A DNA stretch of 23,340 nucleotides from an uncultured Eubacterium sp. (GTDB lineage Bacteria; Bacillota; Clostridia; Lachnospirales; Lachnospiraceae), in contig USBB01000037.1 in NCBI GenBank assembly GCA_900552795.1, positions 1 to 23,340 of the forward strand, written 5' to 3'. The position numbers were made by a program, and so were the translations under genes. Under the pieces are notes generated by a model. It was not told where the DNA came from. It did not search any database and saw only the letters and a program-made list of their open reading frames with translations. The first letter of the stretch is position 1. Each line of letters opens with the position of its first letter. Shown in pieces: positions 1 to 7,481 of the stretch.

Positions 1-28
1 GATAACAAGTTTGCGAAGCAAATCTTGC

Positions 29-52
29 AAGCGTCGTTCACGACGCTTTTTT
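29..52 (+). terminator. Rho-independent terminator of an upstream gene
   Basis: An 8-bp perfect stem (AAGCGTCG / CGACGCTT, positions 29-36 and 41-48) with a TTCA loop runs into six T residues (47-52). This is a textbook intrinsic terminator on the plus strand and should end a gene lying before the window. Just before it, GCGAAGCAAATC (13-24) matches, in reverse complement, 12 nt of the structured element in front of def (13091-13102). Confidence 0.85.
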
Positions 53-172
53 ACTATATGATTACTGCATTTTACCCTCACAGATTTTAAAGATCAGGCA
101 TATTATAAATTATTATAAGGAGTGAATTTACTACCGGCCCTAATATATGTTATGTATCAAGAGGTGAAAAAG

Positions 173-1012
173 ATGAGTGATTTGAGGGTAGGAGTGGCAG
201 TTATTGATACAGGAATATTCAGACATAATGATTTTGATAATAGAATTGCAGCATTTGCAGATTTTGTGAATCAAAAGATAAATGCATACGATGACAGCGG
301 GCATGGTACGCATGTTTCAGGCATAATCGCCGGTTCAGGAAAGGCGAGCAGAGGAAAATACAGAGGGGTAGCACCAAAATCGGCCATAATAGCTGTTAAG
401 GTTTTGGATAAAAGAGGAAACGGGCGCGTGGAAAATGTTATTTCAGGTCTCGACTGGGTACTTAGAATGCAAAAAACATATAATATTAGGATTGTAAATA
501 TATCATTTGGAACAACCTCAAAAAAAGATAAAGATATGGAAAAGAGTTTGATAACCAAGGTGGAGCAGCTTTGGGATGCCGGTATAGTAGTTGTGGCTGC
601 GGCAGGCAACAGCGGACCTGAAAGAAACAGTGTTACGACACCGGGGAACAGTAAAAAAGTAATTACGGTTGGTTCTTTTGATGATTCGTCATACAGGATA
701 AACGGACCGATAAGATATTATTCCGGGAGGGGACCGACAGGAGAAGCTGTCATAAAACCGGAGGTTGTTGTGACAGGGGCTAATATTGTGGCATGCAGTA
801 ATCATCAGAATTCATATTCCATAAAAAGCGGCACATCTATGTCAGCACCAATTGTAAGCGGAGCTGTGGCAAGACTTTTGGAAATACATCCTGATCTTAC
901 ACCTGATGATGTGAAAAAGAGATTAAAAAGATTTTGTGTAAAAATAGATATACCGGAAAATCAGCAGGGGTGGGGAATGCTTGATGTTGCCGGATTTGCA
1001 GGTGGAAAATAA
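173..1012 (+). CDS. Subtilisin-like serine protease (S8), probably intracellular
   Basis: Serine endopeptidase of the subtilase family, 279 aa. The catalytic triad is visible: D12 in VAVIDTG, H44 in GHGTHVSG and S222 in GTSMSAP, with the oxyanion asparagine N146 in AAGNSG. The protein begins directly in the catalytic domain. There is no signal peptide, no inhibitory propeptide of usual length and no C-terminal extension, so it resembles the compact intracellular subtilisins that degrade cytoplasmic proteins. The ATG at 173 is chosen because AGAGGTG (160-166) lies 6 nt upstream and the protein starts as expected for the fold. A GTG at 122 would add 17 residues but abuts its AAGGAG with no spacing. 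The gene stands alone between a terminator upstream and a shared terminator downstream. The substrate cannot be told from the sequence. Confidence 0.93.
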   Translation: MSDLRVGVAVIDTGIFRHNDFDNRIAAFADFVNQKINAYDDSGHGTHVSGIIAGSGKASRGKYRGVAPKSAIIAVKVLDKRGNGRVENVISGLDWVLRMQKTYNIRIVNISFGTTSKKDKDMEKSLITKVEQLWDAGIVVVAAAGNSGPERNSVTTPGNSKKVITVGSFDDSSYRINGPIRYYSGRGPTGEAVIKPEVVVTGANIVACSNHQNSYSIKSGTSMSAPIVSGAVARLLEIHPDLTPDDVKKRLKRFCVKIDIPENQQGWGMLDVAGFAGGK

Positions 1013-1015
1013 ACT

Positions 1016-1069
1016 AAAAGGGTAAAATGAGTTCAGTTAAAAATGTAAAGAACATCATTTACCCTTTTT
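1016..1069. terminator. Bidirectional terminator between the convergent S8 and SDR genes
   Basis: AAAAGGGTAAAATG (1016-1029) pairs with CATTTACCCTTTT (1056-1068) with one bulged A. The A-rich left arm and T-rich right arm give a U-tract in either transcript. It sits between two genes that converge, so it can end both. Confidence 0.8.
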
Positions 1070-1130
1070 AAGTTATCAATTCAATTAAAATGATATGTTT
1101 TTATTATGAATAAAATTGTTTTATTGATTT

Positions 1131-1931
1131 TTAAGGACGCTGACCGAGGCCTCCTTCAAGAGTAAGAGTTTCACCTGTCATATATTTGAAATCAGGGTTT
1201 GCAAGCTGTACGCATACACGACCTATTTCAAGTTCAGCGTCTCCAAAGTGTCCTGCAGGAGGTGTGTGTACATTTTTCTTAAATGCATCAGGGTAGGTAT
1301 TTTTGAACTGTTCTAACTGTGATGTCCATGCAAGAGGACAGATAATATTTACATTAATTCCGTCTTTTGCCCATTCAGTAGCTGCAACACGTGTAAGACC
1401 GCGGATACCTTCTTTGGCAGCAGCATATGCGCACTGTCCGAAGTTGCCGAATAAGCCTGCACCTGATGCAAAGTTTATTACAGAACCTTTAGTTTCCTTT
1501 AAATAAGGATAGCAGGCTTTCATATAATAGAAAGCAGCGTAAAGACCTGAATACATTGCAAGGTTAAACTGTTCTGTTGTGTGTTCGCTGAGAGGAACAC
1601 CTGAAGCTGAAGCCTGTGCATTGTTAATCAGTACATCAATTCTTCCAAATGTCTCAATAGTTTTATCTATAACTGACTGCACTGTTGCTTCATTATCTGC
1701 ATCTGCATTTACGTCGGCCTGAACAATCAGTACTTTTATTCCATATAATCTTTCAAGCTCTTCTTTAGCACTTTCAAGTTTTGCAGTATTGCGGCCGGTA
1801 ATTACAAGATTTGCGCCCTCCTTGGCGTAAGCAGTTGCTATACCGTAGCCTATTGAACCACATCTTCCGTCACTTAAGACAGCACGTCCTGCACCTGTAA
1901 TGATAGCTGTCTTTCCGGTTAAAAATCCCAT
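1131..1931 (-). CDS. Short-chain dehydrogenase/reductase (SDR)
   Basis: NAD(P)-dependent oxidoreductase with a Rossmann fold, 266 aa, the usual length for classical SDRs. The dinucleotide motif at residues 12-30 is TGAG...GSIGYG, with about ten extra residues between its halves. NNA follows at 103-105. The catalytic residues are S156 (FASGAG), Y169 and K173 (YAAAK). The C-terminal MTGETLTLEGG is typical of 3-oxoacyl-ACP-reductase-like SDRs. Substrate and cofactor preference cannot be read from the sequence. The start at 1931 is preferred over 1958 because AGAGAGG lies 5 nt before it on the minus strand. It is transcribed alone, divergently from the TIR-like gene. Its promoter contains a Rex-like palindrome, suggesting control by the NADH/NAD+ ratio; that is an inference. 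Confidence 0.92.
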   Translation of the reverse strand: MGFLTGKTAIITGAGRAVLSDGRCGSIGYGIATAYAKEGANLVITGRNTAKLESAKEELERLYGIKVLIVQADVNADADNEATVQSVIDKTIETFGRIDVLINNAQASASGVPLSEHTTEQFNLAMYSGLYAAFYYMKACYPYLKETKGSVINFASGAGLFGNFGQCAYAAAKEGIRGLTRVAATEWAKDGINVNIICPLAWTSQLEQFKNTYPDAFKKNVHTPPAGHFGDAELEIGRVCVQLANPDFKYMTGETLTLEGGLGQRP

Positions 1932-1985
1932 ACAAACCTCTCTTTCTTCAGATTCCACAAAATAATTTTGTTGGTGGAGCCTGCA

Positions 1986-2014
1986 ATTATACTTAATATT
2001 GTTATATAAATAAC
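1986..2014 (-). promoter_or_regulatory. Promoter of the SDR gene
   Basis: On the minus strand a perfect -10 TATAAT (1991-1986) is preceded at 17 nt by a weak AT-rich -35 region (about 2014-2009). The -10 is the reliable part. The -35 half overlaps the 18-bp palindrome at 1999-2016, the expected arrangement for a repressed promoter. Confidence 0.55.
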
Positions 2015-2016
2015 AA
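1999..2016. promoter_or_regulatory. Rex-like operator palindrome
   Basis: TTGTTATATAAATAACAA is a perfect inverted repeat with 7-bp arms and a 4-bp centre. The clostridial Rex consensus is TTGTTAANNNNTTAACAA; this site matches both TTGTTA/TAACAA halves and differs only at the two inner flanking bases. It overlaps the -35/spacer of the SDR promoter. A second small inverted repeat, AGTTG-ATAAA-CAACT (2017-2031), lies directly beside it. Assignment to Rex is inference from the match and from the oxidoreductase it precedes. Confidence 0.45.
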
Positions 2017-2140
2017 AGTTGATAAACAACTGCTTATATTATATATAAATTTATTGTTAATTACAATATTTTTATATTATTTTTGCAATATATCAGATAA
2101 CCTGTTTTTAAAGTCTAAAGTAAGGCGTTAAATAGATAAC

Positions 2141-2169
2141 TTCACATGATATATTTTATATGTTATAGA
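2141..2169 (+). promoter_or_regulatory. Promoter of the TIR-like gene
   Basis: TTCACA (2141-2146, 5/6 to the -35 consensus), a 17-nt spacer and TATAGA (2164-2169, 4/6) precede the gene by about 40 nt. The rest of the divergent 280-nt gap (1932-2211) is AT-rich. Apart from the SDR promoter and its palindromes I see nothing else in it. Confidence 0.5.
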
Positions 2170-2211
2170 TAAACAGATGGCCATCGTATTTTAAATTTTG
2201 GAGGAAAAGGT

Positions 2212-2958
2212 ATGAGGATTTGTTATCTGAATAACAATGGTGGTAAAAATACCGAAAATACTGTTGAGGCATTGATAAAACGACTTAATGGCTTTGGAAT
2301 AAAAGTTGTCGGTGAGCACGAAAGCTGTAAAATGAACGGGGAGGCACAAATACTGAGAGAGACTGATTTATACAACATGAATCTTGTTTTGGGGAAAGAG
2401 GAATATGTTGTGATATTATTGACGAGGGGGCTTCTTAATGACGCAGATGCGCTTGTTGAGCTTAATATTATTCATGGCCTTTTTGTAAAAAACAGGATTA
2501 CGGTTTTTACACTGCCTATTGATATACCTATGGAAAATCTTCCTGAAAGAGCAAAATGGCTTGAATTGACACATATATTGGATTTTGAAAGTGCTGCCGA
2601 CATTAATTGCGGCACAGTAAATATAGCAGAAAAATATTGGGAAGATAAAGCGTGGGGGAATTTGGAATCAAGGGCAGATTTTGCAGAGATTGCTGACAGA
2701 GGGGATGATGAATTTATTTCAAGACTTCATATTATTTACAAATCACTTGACATTCATGATATTGCATTAAAAGCATTGATAACAATTGTGATGTGTTATT
2801 ATATTGAATGTATAAATGGTAATGTAATGGGCAAGGAAGGTAATAGGACATGCATTGAAACATGTATGGATAATATATGCACAGGAGGCCCTTTTTCTAT
2901 GGCATGGCTTAAGATGTTAAACAGCTGTGCCAAGGATATGTTTATAAAAAGTCATTAA
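2212..2958 (+). CDS. Orphan protein with a TIR-like N-terminal half
   Basis: A 248-aa soluble protein with no named family I can recognise with certainty. The first ~125 residues read like an alternating beta/alpha TIR fold: MRICYLNNN (strand 1), a helix at 16-28, a hydrophobic strand EYVVILLTRG (64-73), LNDADALVELNIIHG with E83 where TIR NADases keep their catalytic glutamate, RITVFTLPIDI (strand, 95-105), then LPERAKWLELTHILDF. Residues 165-248 are helical and carry six cysteines (195, 200, 214, 218, 223, 239) not spaced like a common zinc finger. There is no signal peptide or clear membrane segment. GGAGG at 2200-2204, 7 nt before the ATG, supports the start. It has its own promoter and no partner gene. 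TIR membership is inferred from the pattern of strands and E83; another nucleotide-binding Rossmann-like fold is possible. Confidence 0.8.
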   Translation: MRICYLNNNGGKNTENTVEALIKRLNGFGIKVVGEHESCKMNGEAQILRETDLYNMNLVLGKEEYVVILLTRGLLNDADALVELNIIHGLFVKNRITVFTLPIDIPMENLPERAKWLELTHILDFESAADINCGTVNIAEKYWEDKAWGNLESRADFAEIADRGDDEFISRLHIIYKSLDIHDIALKALITIVMCYYIECINGNVMGKEGNRTCIETCMDNICTGGPFSMAWLKMLNSCAKDMFIKSH

Positions 2959-2960
2959 AA

Positions 2961-2989
2961 TTGCTTTTTTAGAGAATGTGTAGTATAAT
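2961..2989 (+). promoter_or_regulatory. Promoter of the ABC-F gene
   Basis: TTGCTT (2961-2966), a 17-nt spacer and a perfect TATAAT (2984-2989) lie immediately after the stop codon of the TIR-like gene. No terminator hairpin is visible between the two genes, so some read-through from upstream is possible. The predicted leader is about 48 nt, with GGAGG at 3031-3035. Confidence 0.65.
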
Positions 2990-3043
2990 ATCTGCTGTAT
3001 TTTGTGAAAAGTAGTATGTTTATGATTTTTGGAGGATTTTTGA

Positions 3044-4681
3044 ATGATTAGTGCAAATAACGTAACACTTAGAATTGGTAAGAAGGCGCTGTTTGAGGAT
3101 GTAAATATTAAGTTTACGGAAGGAAACTGTTATGGTCTTATAGGCGCGAACGGAGCCGGAAAATCAACATTTTTGAAAATTCTTACAGGTCAGCTTGAAC
3201 CAAGTAAGGGTGACGTTTCAATAACACCGGGACAGAGACTGTCTTTTTTGGAGCAGGACCACTTTAAATATGATGACTGCGTTGTCCTTGATACAGTAAT
3301 CAGAGGTAATACACGTCTTTATGAGATAATGAAAGAAAAGGAAGCAATCTATGCCAAGGAAGATTTCACTGAGGAGGACGGAAATAAGGCGAGTGAGCTT
3401 GAAGCAGAGTTTGCTGATATGAACGGATGGGAAGCTGAATCGGATGCAGCACAGCTTCTTAACGGACTTGGAATAACTACAGATTTACATTATAAGACTA
3501 TGAGTGAGCTTAATGGTGGTGAAAAGGTTAAGGTTCTTCTGGCAAAAGCTTTGTTTGGTAATCCTGACATCCTTCTTCTGGATGAGCCTACAAACCATCT
3601 TGATCTTGATGCTATTGCGTGGCTTGAAGAATTTTTGATTAATTTTGAAAATACTGTGATTGTTGTATCGCATGACAGATATTTCTTAAATAAGGTATGT
3701 ACGCATATTGCTGATATTGATTATGCTAAAATTCAGCTTTATGCAGGTAATTATGATTTCTGGTATGAATCAAGCCAGCTTCTTATCAAGCAGATGAAAG
3801 AGGCTAATAAGAAAAAGGAAGAAAAGATTAAAGAACTTCAGGAATTTATTCAGAGATTCTCTGCGAATGCTTCAAAGTCAAAGCAGGCTACATCGCGTAA
3901 GAGAGCACTTGAAAAGATCGAACTTGATGAAATCAGGCCGTCAAGCAGAAAATATCCTTATATTGATTTCAGACCTGCAAGAGAAATCGGAAATGAAGTT
4001 CTTCAGGTTGAAGGTATTTCAAAAACCATTGATGGTGTAAAGGTTCTTGATAATATTTCATTTATAGTAAACCATGACGATAAGATAGCTTTTGTCGGTT
4101 CAAATGAGCTTGCTACAACTACGCTTTTTAAGATTTTAACAGGTGAGCTTGAGCCTGATGAGGGAACCTTTAAGTGGGGTATAACAACATCAAGGGCATA
4201 TTTCCCTAAGGACAGTGCGGCTGAATTTAACAGGGAAGATACTATCGTTGAATGGCTTACACAGTATTCTCCTGATCCTGACCCGACATATGTAAGAGGC
4301 TTCCTTGGAAGAATGCTTTTTGCAGGAGAGGACGGAGTTAAGAAAGTTAAGGTGCTTTCAGGTGGAGAAAAGGTTCGTTGTCTTATTTCAAAGATGATGA
4401 TTATGGGAGCCAATGTATTGATTTTTGATGACCCAACAAATCATCTTGATATGGAATCAATTACAGCGTTGAATAACGGGCTTATTAAATTTTCGGGAGT
4501 GGCATTGTTTACATCACATGACCACCAGTTTATACAGACAACTGCAAACCGTATTATGGAAATCGTTCCAAGCGGCCAGCTGATAGATAAAATTACAACC
4601 TATGACGAGTATCTTGAAAATGATGAAATGGCAAGAAAGCGTCAGGGGTTTGCAGAAAGCAACAATGGTGATGAAGATTAA
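3044..4681 (+). CDS. ABC-F family ATPase, YkpA/YbiT-like, with a degenerate second ATP site
   Basis: A 545-aa cytoplasmic protein with two fused ABC ATPase domains and no membrane segments, as in the ribosome-associated ABC-F proteins. Domain 1 is complete: Walker A GANGAGKST (34-42, K40), signature LNGGEK (156-161), Walker B LLLDEPTNHLD with E181. The charged linker (about 245-310, rich in K and E) is the ABC-F interdomain helix pair. Domain 2 has the signature LSGGEK (438-443) but its Walker A reads VGSNELATTTL, with T358 where the lysine should be. Its Walker B is LIFDDPTNHLD, with D463 in the place of the catalytic glutamate. The codon for T358 is ACA, one base from the lysine codon AAA. 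The protein lacks the long C-terminal coiled coil of Uup. Its role is probably in translation rather than transport; a drug-resistance role is not indicated. Confidence 0.93.
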   Translation: MISANNVTLRIGKKALFEDVNIKFTEGNCYGLIGANGAGKSTFLKILTGQLEPSKGDVSITPGQRLSFLEQDHFKYDDCVVLDTVIRGNTRLYEIMKEKEAIYAKEDFTEEDGNKASELEAEFADMNGWEAESDAAQLLNGLGITTDLHYKTMSELNGGEKVKVLLAKALFGNPDILLLDEPTNHLDLDAIAWLEEFLINFENTVIVVSHDRYFLNKVCTHIADIDYAKIQLYAGNYDFWYESSQLLIKQMKEANKKKEEKIKELQEFIQRFSANASKSKQATSRKRALEKIELDEIRPSSRKYPYIDFRPAREIGNEVLQVEGISKTIDGVKVLDNISFIVNHDDKIAFVGSNELATTTLFKILTGELEPDEGTFKWGITTSRAYFPKDSAAEFNREDTIVEWLTQYSPDPDPTYVRGFLGRMLFAGEDGVKKVKVLSGGEKVRCLISKMMIMGANVLIFDDPTNHLDMESITALNNGLIKFSGVALFTSHDHQFIQTTANRIMEIVPSGQLIDKITTYDEYLENDEMARKRQGFAESNNGDED

Positions 4682-4694
4682 TTAATATATCCTT

Positions 4695-4738
4695 CAGGCC
4701 TGTATCCGTAGTTTACAACTCGGATACAGGCTTGTTTT
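4695..4738 (+). terminator. Rho-independent terminator after the ABC-F gene
   Basis: A 14-bp stem (4695-4708 with 4721-4734, one G-T wobble) encloses a 12-nt loop and is followed by TTTT (4735-4738). The stem core is CCTGTATCCG / CGGATACAGG. The 3' end of the stem and its T-tract overlap the -35 region of the next promoter. Confidence 0.88.
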
Positions 4739-4760
4739 CGTTATGTTAAAATGATATAAT
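4732..4760 (+). promoter_or_regulatory. Promoter of ftsK
   Basis: TTGTTT (4732-4737), a spacer of exactly 17 nt and a perfect TATAAT (4755-4760). The leader to the ATG at 4823 is about 55 nt. The -35 element lies inside the foot of the preceding terminator. Confidence 0.7.
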
Positions 4761-4822
4761 AATCTAATGTGTAAATAGTGGAGCACTATGCGCAAAGATG
4801 TATTGAAATGGAGGAAGTAATA

Positions 4823-7450
4823 ATGACATCAGGAAGACAGAGTAATGTGAAAAAGTCTTCAAAAGGGTCAGCGGGCACTAAAAAGACCGGCGGAAGAAAA
4901 AGTACAACACAAAGAAGTACAGTACAAAAGAGTACAGCAGGACGTACAAAATCAGCCGCTTCAGGTAGAAAAAATGCTAAAAAGAACAGTCAGCTTCAGG
5001 ATGAAATAACGGTACTCTTGGCTTTCGCATGTGCAATAATACTTATACTAAGCAATTTTAATCTTGCAGGAAGTGTAGGAGAGAGTATAAAGTGGTTTAT
5101 GTTTGGACTTTTCGGGATTGTACAGTATATTTTTCCGGTTATTATGGCAGTTACAATACTGTTTATGATTTCAAACAGAAACCTTGCTGCTGTGGCGAGA
5201 GTGAAGGCTGCTGCAGTGTACATATTAAGTATTTTAATTGCGGGAGGATGGCAGCGAATATATGACGAACCGGTGGTAGCAGGAAGTTCTGTATGGGATT
5301 TTTTTATAAGCAGTGCAGAGCATAAAAACGGAGGAGGACTTTTTGGAGGCCTTATCTGTAAAATGCTTTCTCCTTTCGGCACAGTCGGAAGTATGGTTAT
5401 AATTGTCATACTTGCAATAATATGTATTATAGTGATTACTGAAAAGTCATTTATATCAGGGCTTCTTAATGTTAAGGACAGCGGTTCAAGAATGGTGAAA
5501 GCTGCGAAGCAGGATTACGACATGTACAGAGAACATTCAAATGAAAAGCTGTCTCAGGATAAGGAACGTGCAAAGAGGAAAAGAGAAGAAAATGAGCAGA
5601 AAAGTGTTGCGAGAATGTATAAGAAGGCTCTTGGCGTGACAAACGATACGCAGCTTCCGAAAGAAAGCAGCTGCAGTGATGACATTGACATAAATGAGAT
5701 AGTCGTAGATACAGAAAGAGACGATGAGTTTAGCGGTGATATTTACGAGCCATTGACAAATACTTCAATTTCTGAAATGACTGTGGAACCATTATCCGAG
5801 CCGGAATATGCTGATGAAGCGGAGGTTGTAATGCAGTCTGTGAATGAGCCGGACACAATAGAGGAATATGTCAATGAGCCGGAAGTTATACAAGAATATG
5901 TTCCTGAACATGAAAATTCAGAAATGATAACTGCTTCTGTTGATGAGACAGGACATGGTAATATTGATGCACAGAAAAAAGAATACGTTTTCCCTCCGAT
6001 AAGTCTTCTTAATAAAGTAAGTTCAAAGGGAAAGGCAAATCAATTAAGAGAAAATCAAAATACCGCAATGAGGCTCCAGCAGACGCTGCAGAATTTCGGG
6101 GTAAAGGTTATGATAACGGATATAAGCTGCGGTCCGTCCGTAACGCGCTATGAATTACAGCCGGAGCAGGGCGTTAAGGTAAGTAAGATTGTGTCGCTCT
6201 CAGATGACATAAAATTAAATCTGGCTGCAGCAGATATCAGAATAGAAGCCCCGATACCGGGAAAAGCGGCAATCGGAATAGAAGTTCCAAATAAGGAAGC
6301 CGGAAGTGTTTCATTAAGAGAGCTTCTTGAGTCTGATACATTTAAAAATCATCAGTCTGCGATAGCATTTGCGGCAGGAAAGGATATTGCAGGCAAAACA
6401 ATAGTGGCTGATATTGCCAAGATGCCGCATCTTCTTATAGCAGGTGCAACCGGTTCGGGTAAATCGGTCTGTATAAATACTATTATTATGAGTATTCTTT
6501 ACAAGGCAAACCCTGATGACGTAAAGCTTATAATGGTGGATCCAAAGGTTGTTGAATTAAGCGTATATAACGGAATACCACATCTTCTTATACCTGTTGT
6601 GACAGATCCTAAAAAGGCATCAGGTGCGCTTAATTGGGCAGTAGCCGAGATGACAGATCGTTATAAGAAATTTGCGAGGATGAATGTAAGAGATTTAAAG
6701 GGTTATAATGCTAAGATTGAAAAGCTTGATGTGGGAGAGGGCGAAGAAAAGCCTCAAAAGATGCCGCAGATAGTTATTATAATCGACGAACTTGCCGACC
6801 TTATGATGGTAGCACCGGGCGAGGTTGAAGATTCTATATGCCGCCTTGCACAGCTTGCCAGAGCAGCCGGAATCCATCTTGTAATTGCTACGCAAAGACC
6901 ATCCGTAAATGTTATTACAGGTCTTATAAAAGCGAATGTACCGTCAAGAATAGCATTTTCGGTTTCATCTGGTGTCGATTCAAGAACTATTATAGATATG
7001 AACGGTGCAGAAAAGCTCCTCGGAAAAGGTGATATGCTCTTTTATCCGTCGGGATATCCAAAGCCTGTACGTGTTCAGGGAGCTTTTGTGTCAGATGAGG
7101 AGGTCGGTAAGGTTGTAGATTTCCTTAAAGCTAATCTGACGCAGGAGATCGTTTATGATGAACAGATTACAAACGCAGTTGCAGTTGAAAGTTCTTCTGC
7201 ATCAAAGATTGTTGAAAATGAGAGAGATCCATATTTTGCAGAGGCAGGACGGTTTGTAATCGAAAAAGAAAAAGGTTCTATAGGAATGCTTCAGCGATAT
7301 TATAAAATAGGCTTTAACAGAGCCGGAAGAATTATGGATCAGCTTGCAGAGGCAGGAGTTGTAGGACCTGAGTTAGGTACAAAGCCAAGAAAGGTTGAAA
7401 TGACGCTTGAGGACTTTGAAAACTATCTCAAAAATAGCAACATAGGATAA
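4823..7450 (+). CDS. ftsK: DNA translocase FtsK/SpoIIIE
   Basis: Membrane-anchored, ATP-driven motor that moves chromosomal DNA through the closing septum (SpoIIIE role in sporulating relatives), 875 aa. In order: a basic Ser/Thr/Lys-rich N-terminus (1-53), about four membrane segments (roughly 57-210), and an acidic linker (about 270-390) that contains a short degenerate repeat of VNEPxxIxEYV near 339-364. Then come the alpha/beta motor domains with Walker A GATGSGKS (541-548, K547) and Walker B IIIDELADLMM (D655, E656), and a C-terminal winged-helix gamma domain (about 805-870) that reads the polarity sequences. The ATG at 4823 is supported by GGAGG at 4810-4814; a GTG at 4778 has no such site. 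A clear promoter precedes it and fhs follows after 31 nt, so co-transcription is possible. Confidence 0.95.
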   Translation: MTSGRQSNVKKSSKGSAGTKKTGGRKSTTQRSTVQKSTAGRTKSAASGRKNAKKNSQLQDEITVLLAFACAIILILSNFNLAGSVGESIKWFMFGLFGIVQYIFPVIMAVTILFMISNRNLAAVARVKAAAVYILSILIAGGWQRIYDEPVVAGSSVWDFFISSAEHKNGGGLFGGLICKMLSPFGTVGSMVIIVILAIICIIVITEKSFISGLLNVKDSGSRMVKAAKQDYDMYREHSNEKLSQDKERAKRKREENEQKSVARMYKKALGVTNDTQLPKESSCSDDIDINEIVVDTERDDEFSGDIYEPLTNTSISEMTVEPLSEPEYADEAEVVMQSVNEPDTIEEYVNEPEVIQEYVPEHENSEMITASVDETGHGNIDAQKKEYVFPPISLLNKVSSKGKANQLRENQNTAMRLQQTLQNFGVKVMITDISCGPSVTRYELQPEQGVKVSKIVSLSDDIKLNLAAADIRIEAPIPGKAAIGIEVPNKEAGSVSLRELLESDTFKNHQSAIAFAAGKDIAGKTIVADIAKMPHLLIAGATGSGKSVCINTIIMSILYKANPDDVKLIMVDPKVVELSVYNGIPHLLIPVVTDPKKASGALNWAVAEMTDRYKKFARMNVRDLKGYNAKIEKLDVGEGEEKPQKMPQIVIIIDELADLMMVAPGEVEDSICRLAQLARAAGIHLVIATQRPSVNVITGLIKANVPSRIAFSVSSGVDSRTIIDMNGAEKLLGKGDMLFYPSGYPKPVRVQGAFVSDEEVGKVVDFLKANLTQEIVYDEQITNAVAVESSSASKIVENERDPYFAEAGRFVIEKEKGSIGMLQRYYKIGFNRAGRIMDQLAEAGVVGPELGTKPRKVEMTLEDFENYLKNSNIG

Positions 7451-7481
7451 ATATTAAATTATGATTATAAAGGAGATGCAT

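Noticed and set aside
80..107. Sporulation-type (sigma-K-like) promoter before the S8 gene: AC, 17 nt, CATATTATA
   Set aside because: The match is to a very short and loose consensus in AT-rich DNA, and a sigma-A -10 could be drawn in the same place. It is not strong enough to report.
1109..1125. AATAAAA-TTG-TTTTATT inverted repeat near the SDR stop
   Set aside because: It is made only of A-T pairs in AT-rich DNA and a better terminator is adjacent.
4003..4413. Open frames antisense to the ABC-F gene and to other genes
   Set aside because: They lie wholly opposite well-supported coding regions, have no ribosome sites and show no recognisable motifs.
4778..4822. GTG start for ftsK
   Set aside because: There is no ribosome site before 4778, while ATG 4823 has GGAGG at the right distance.
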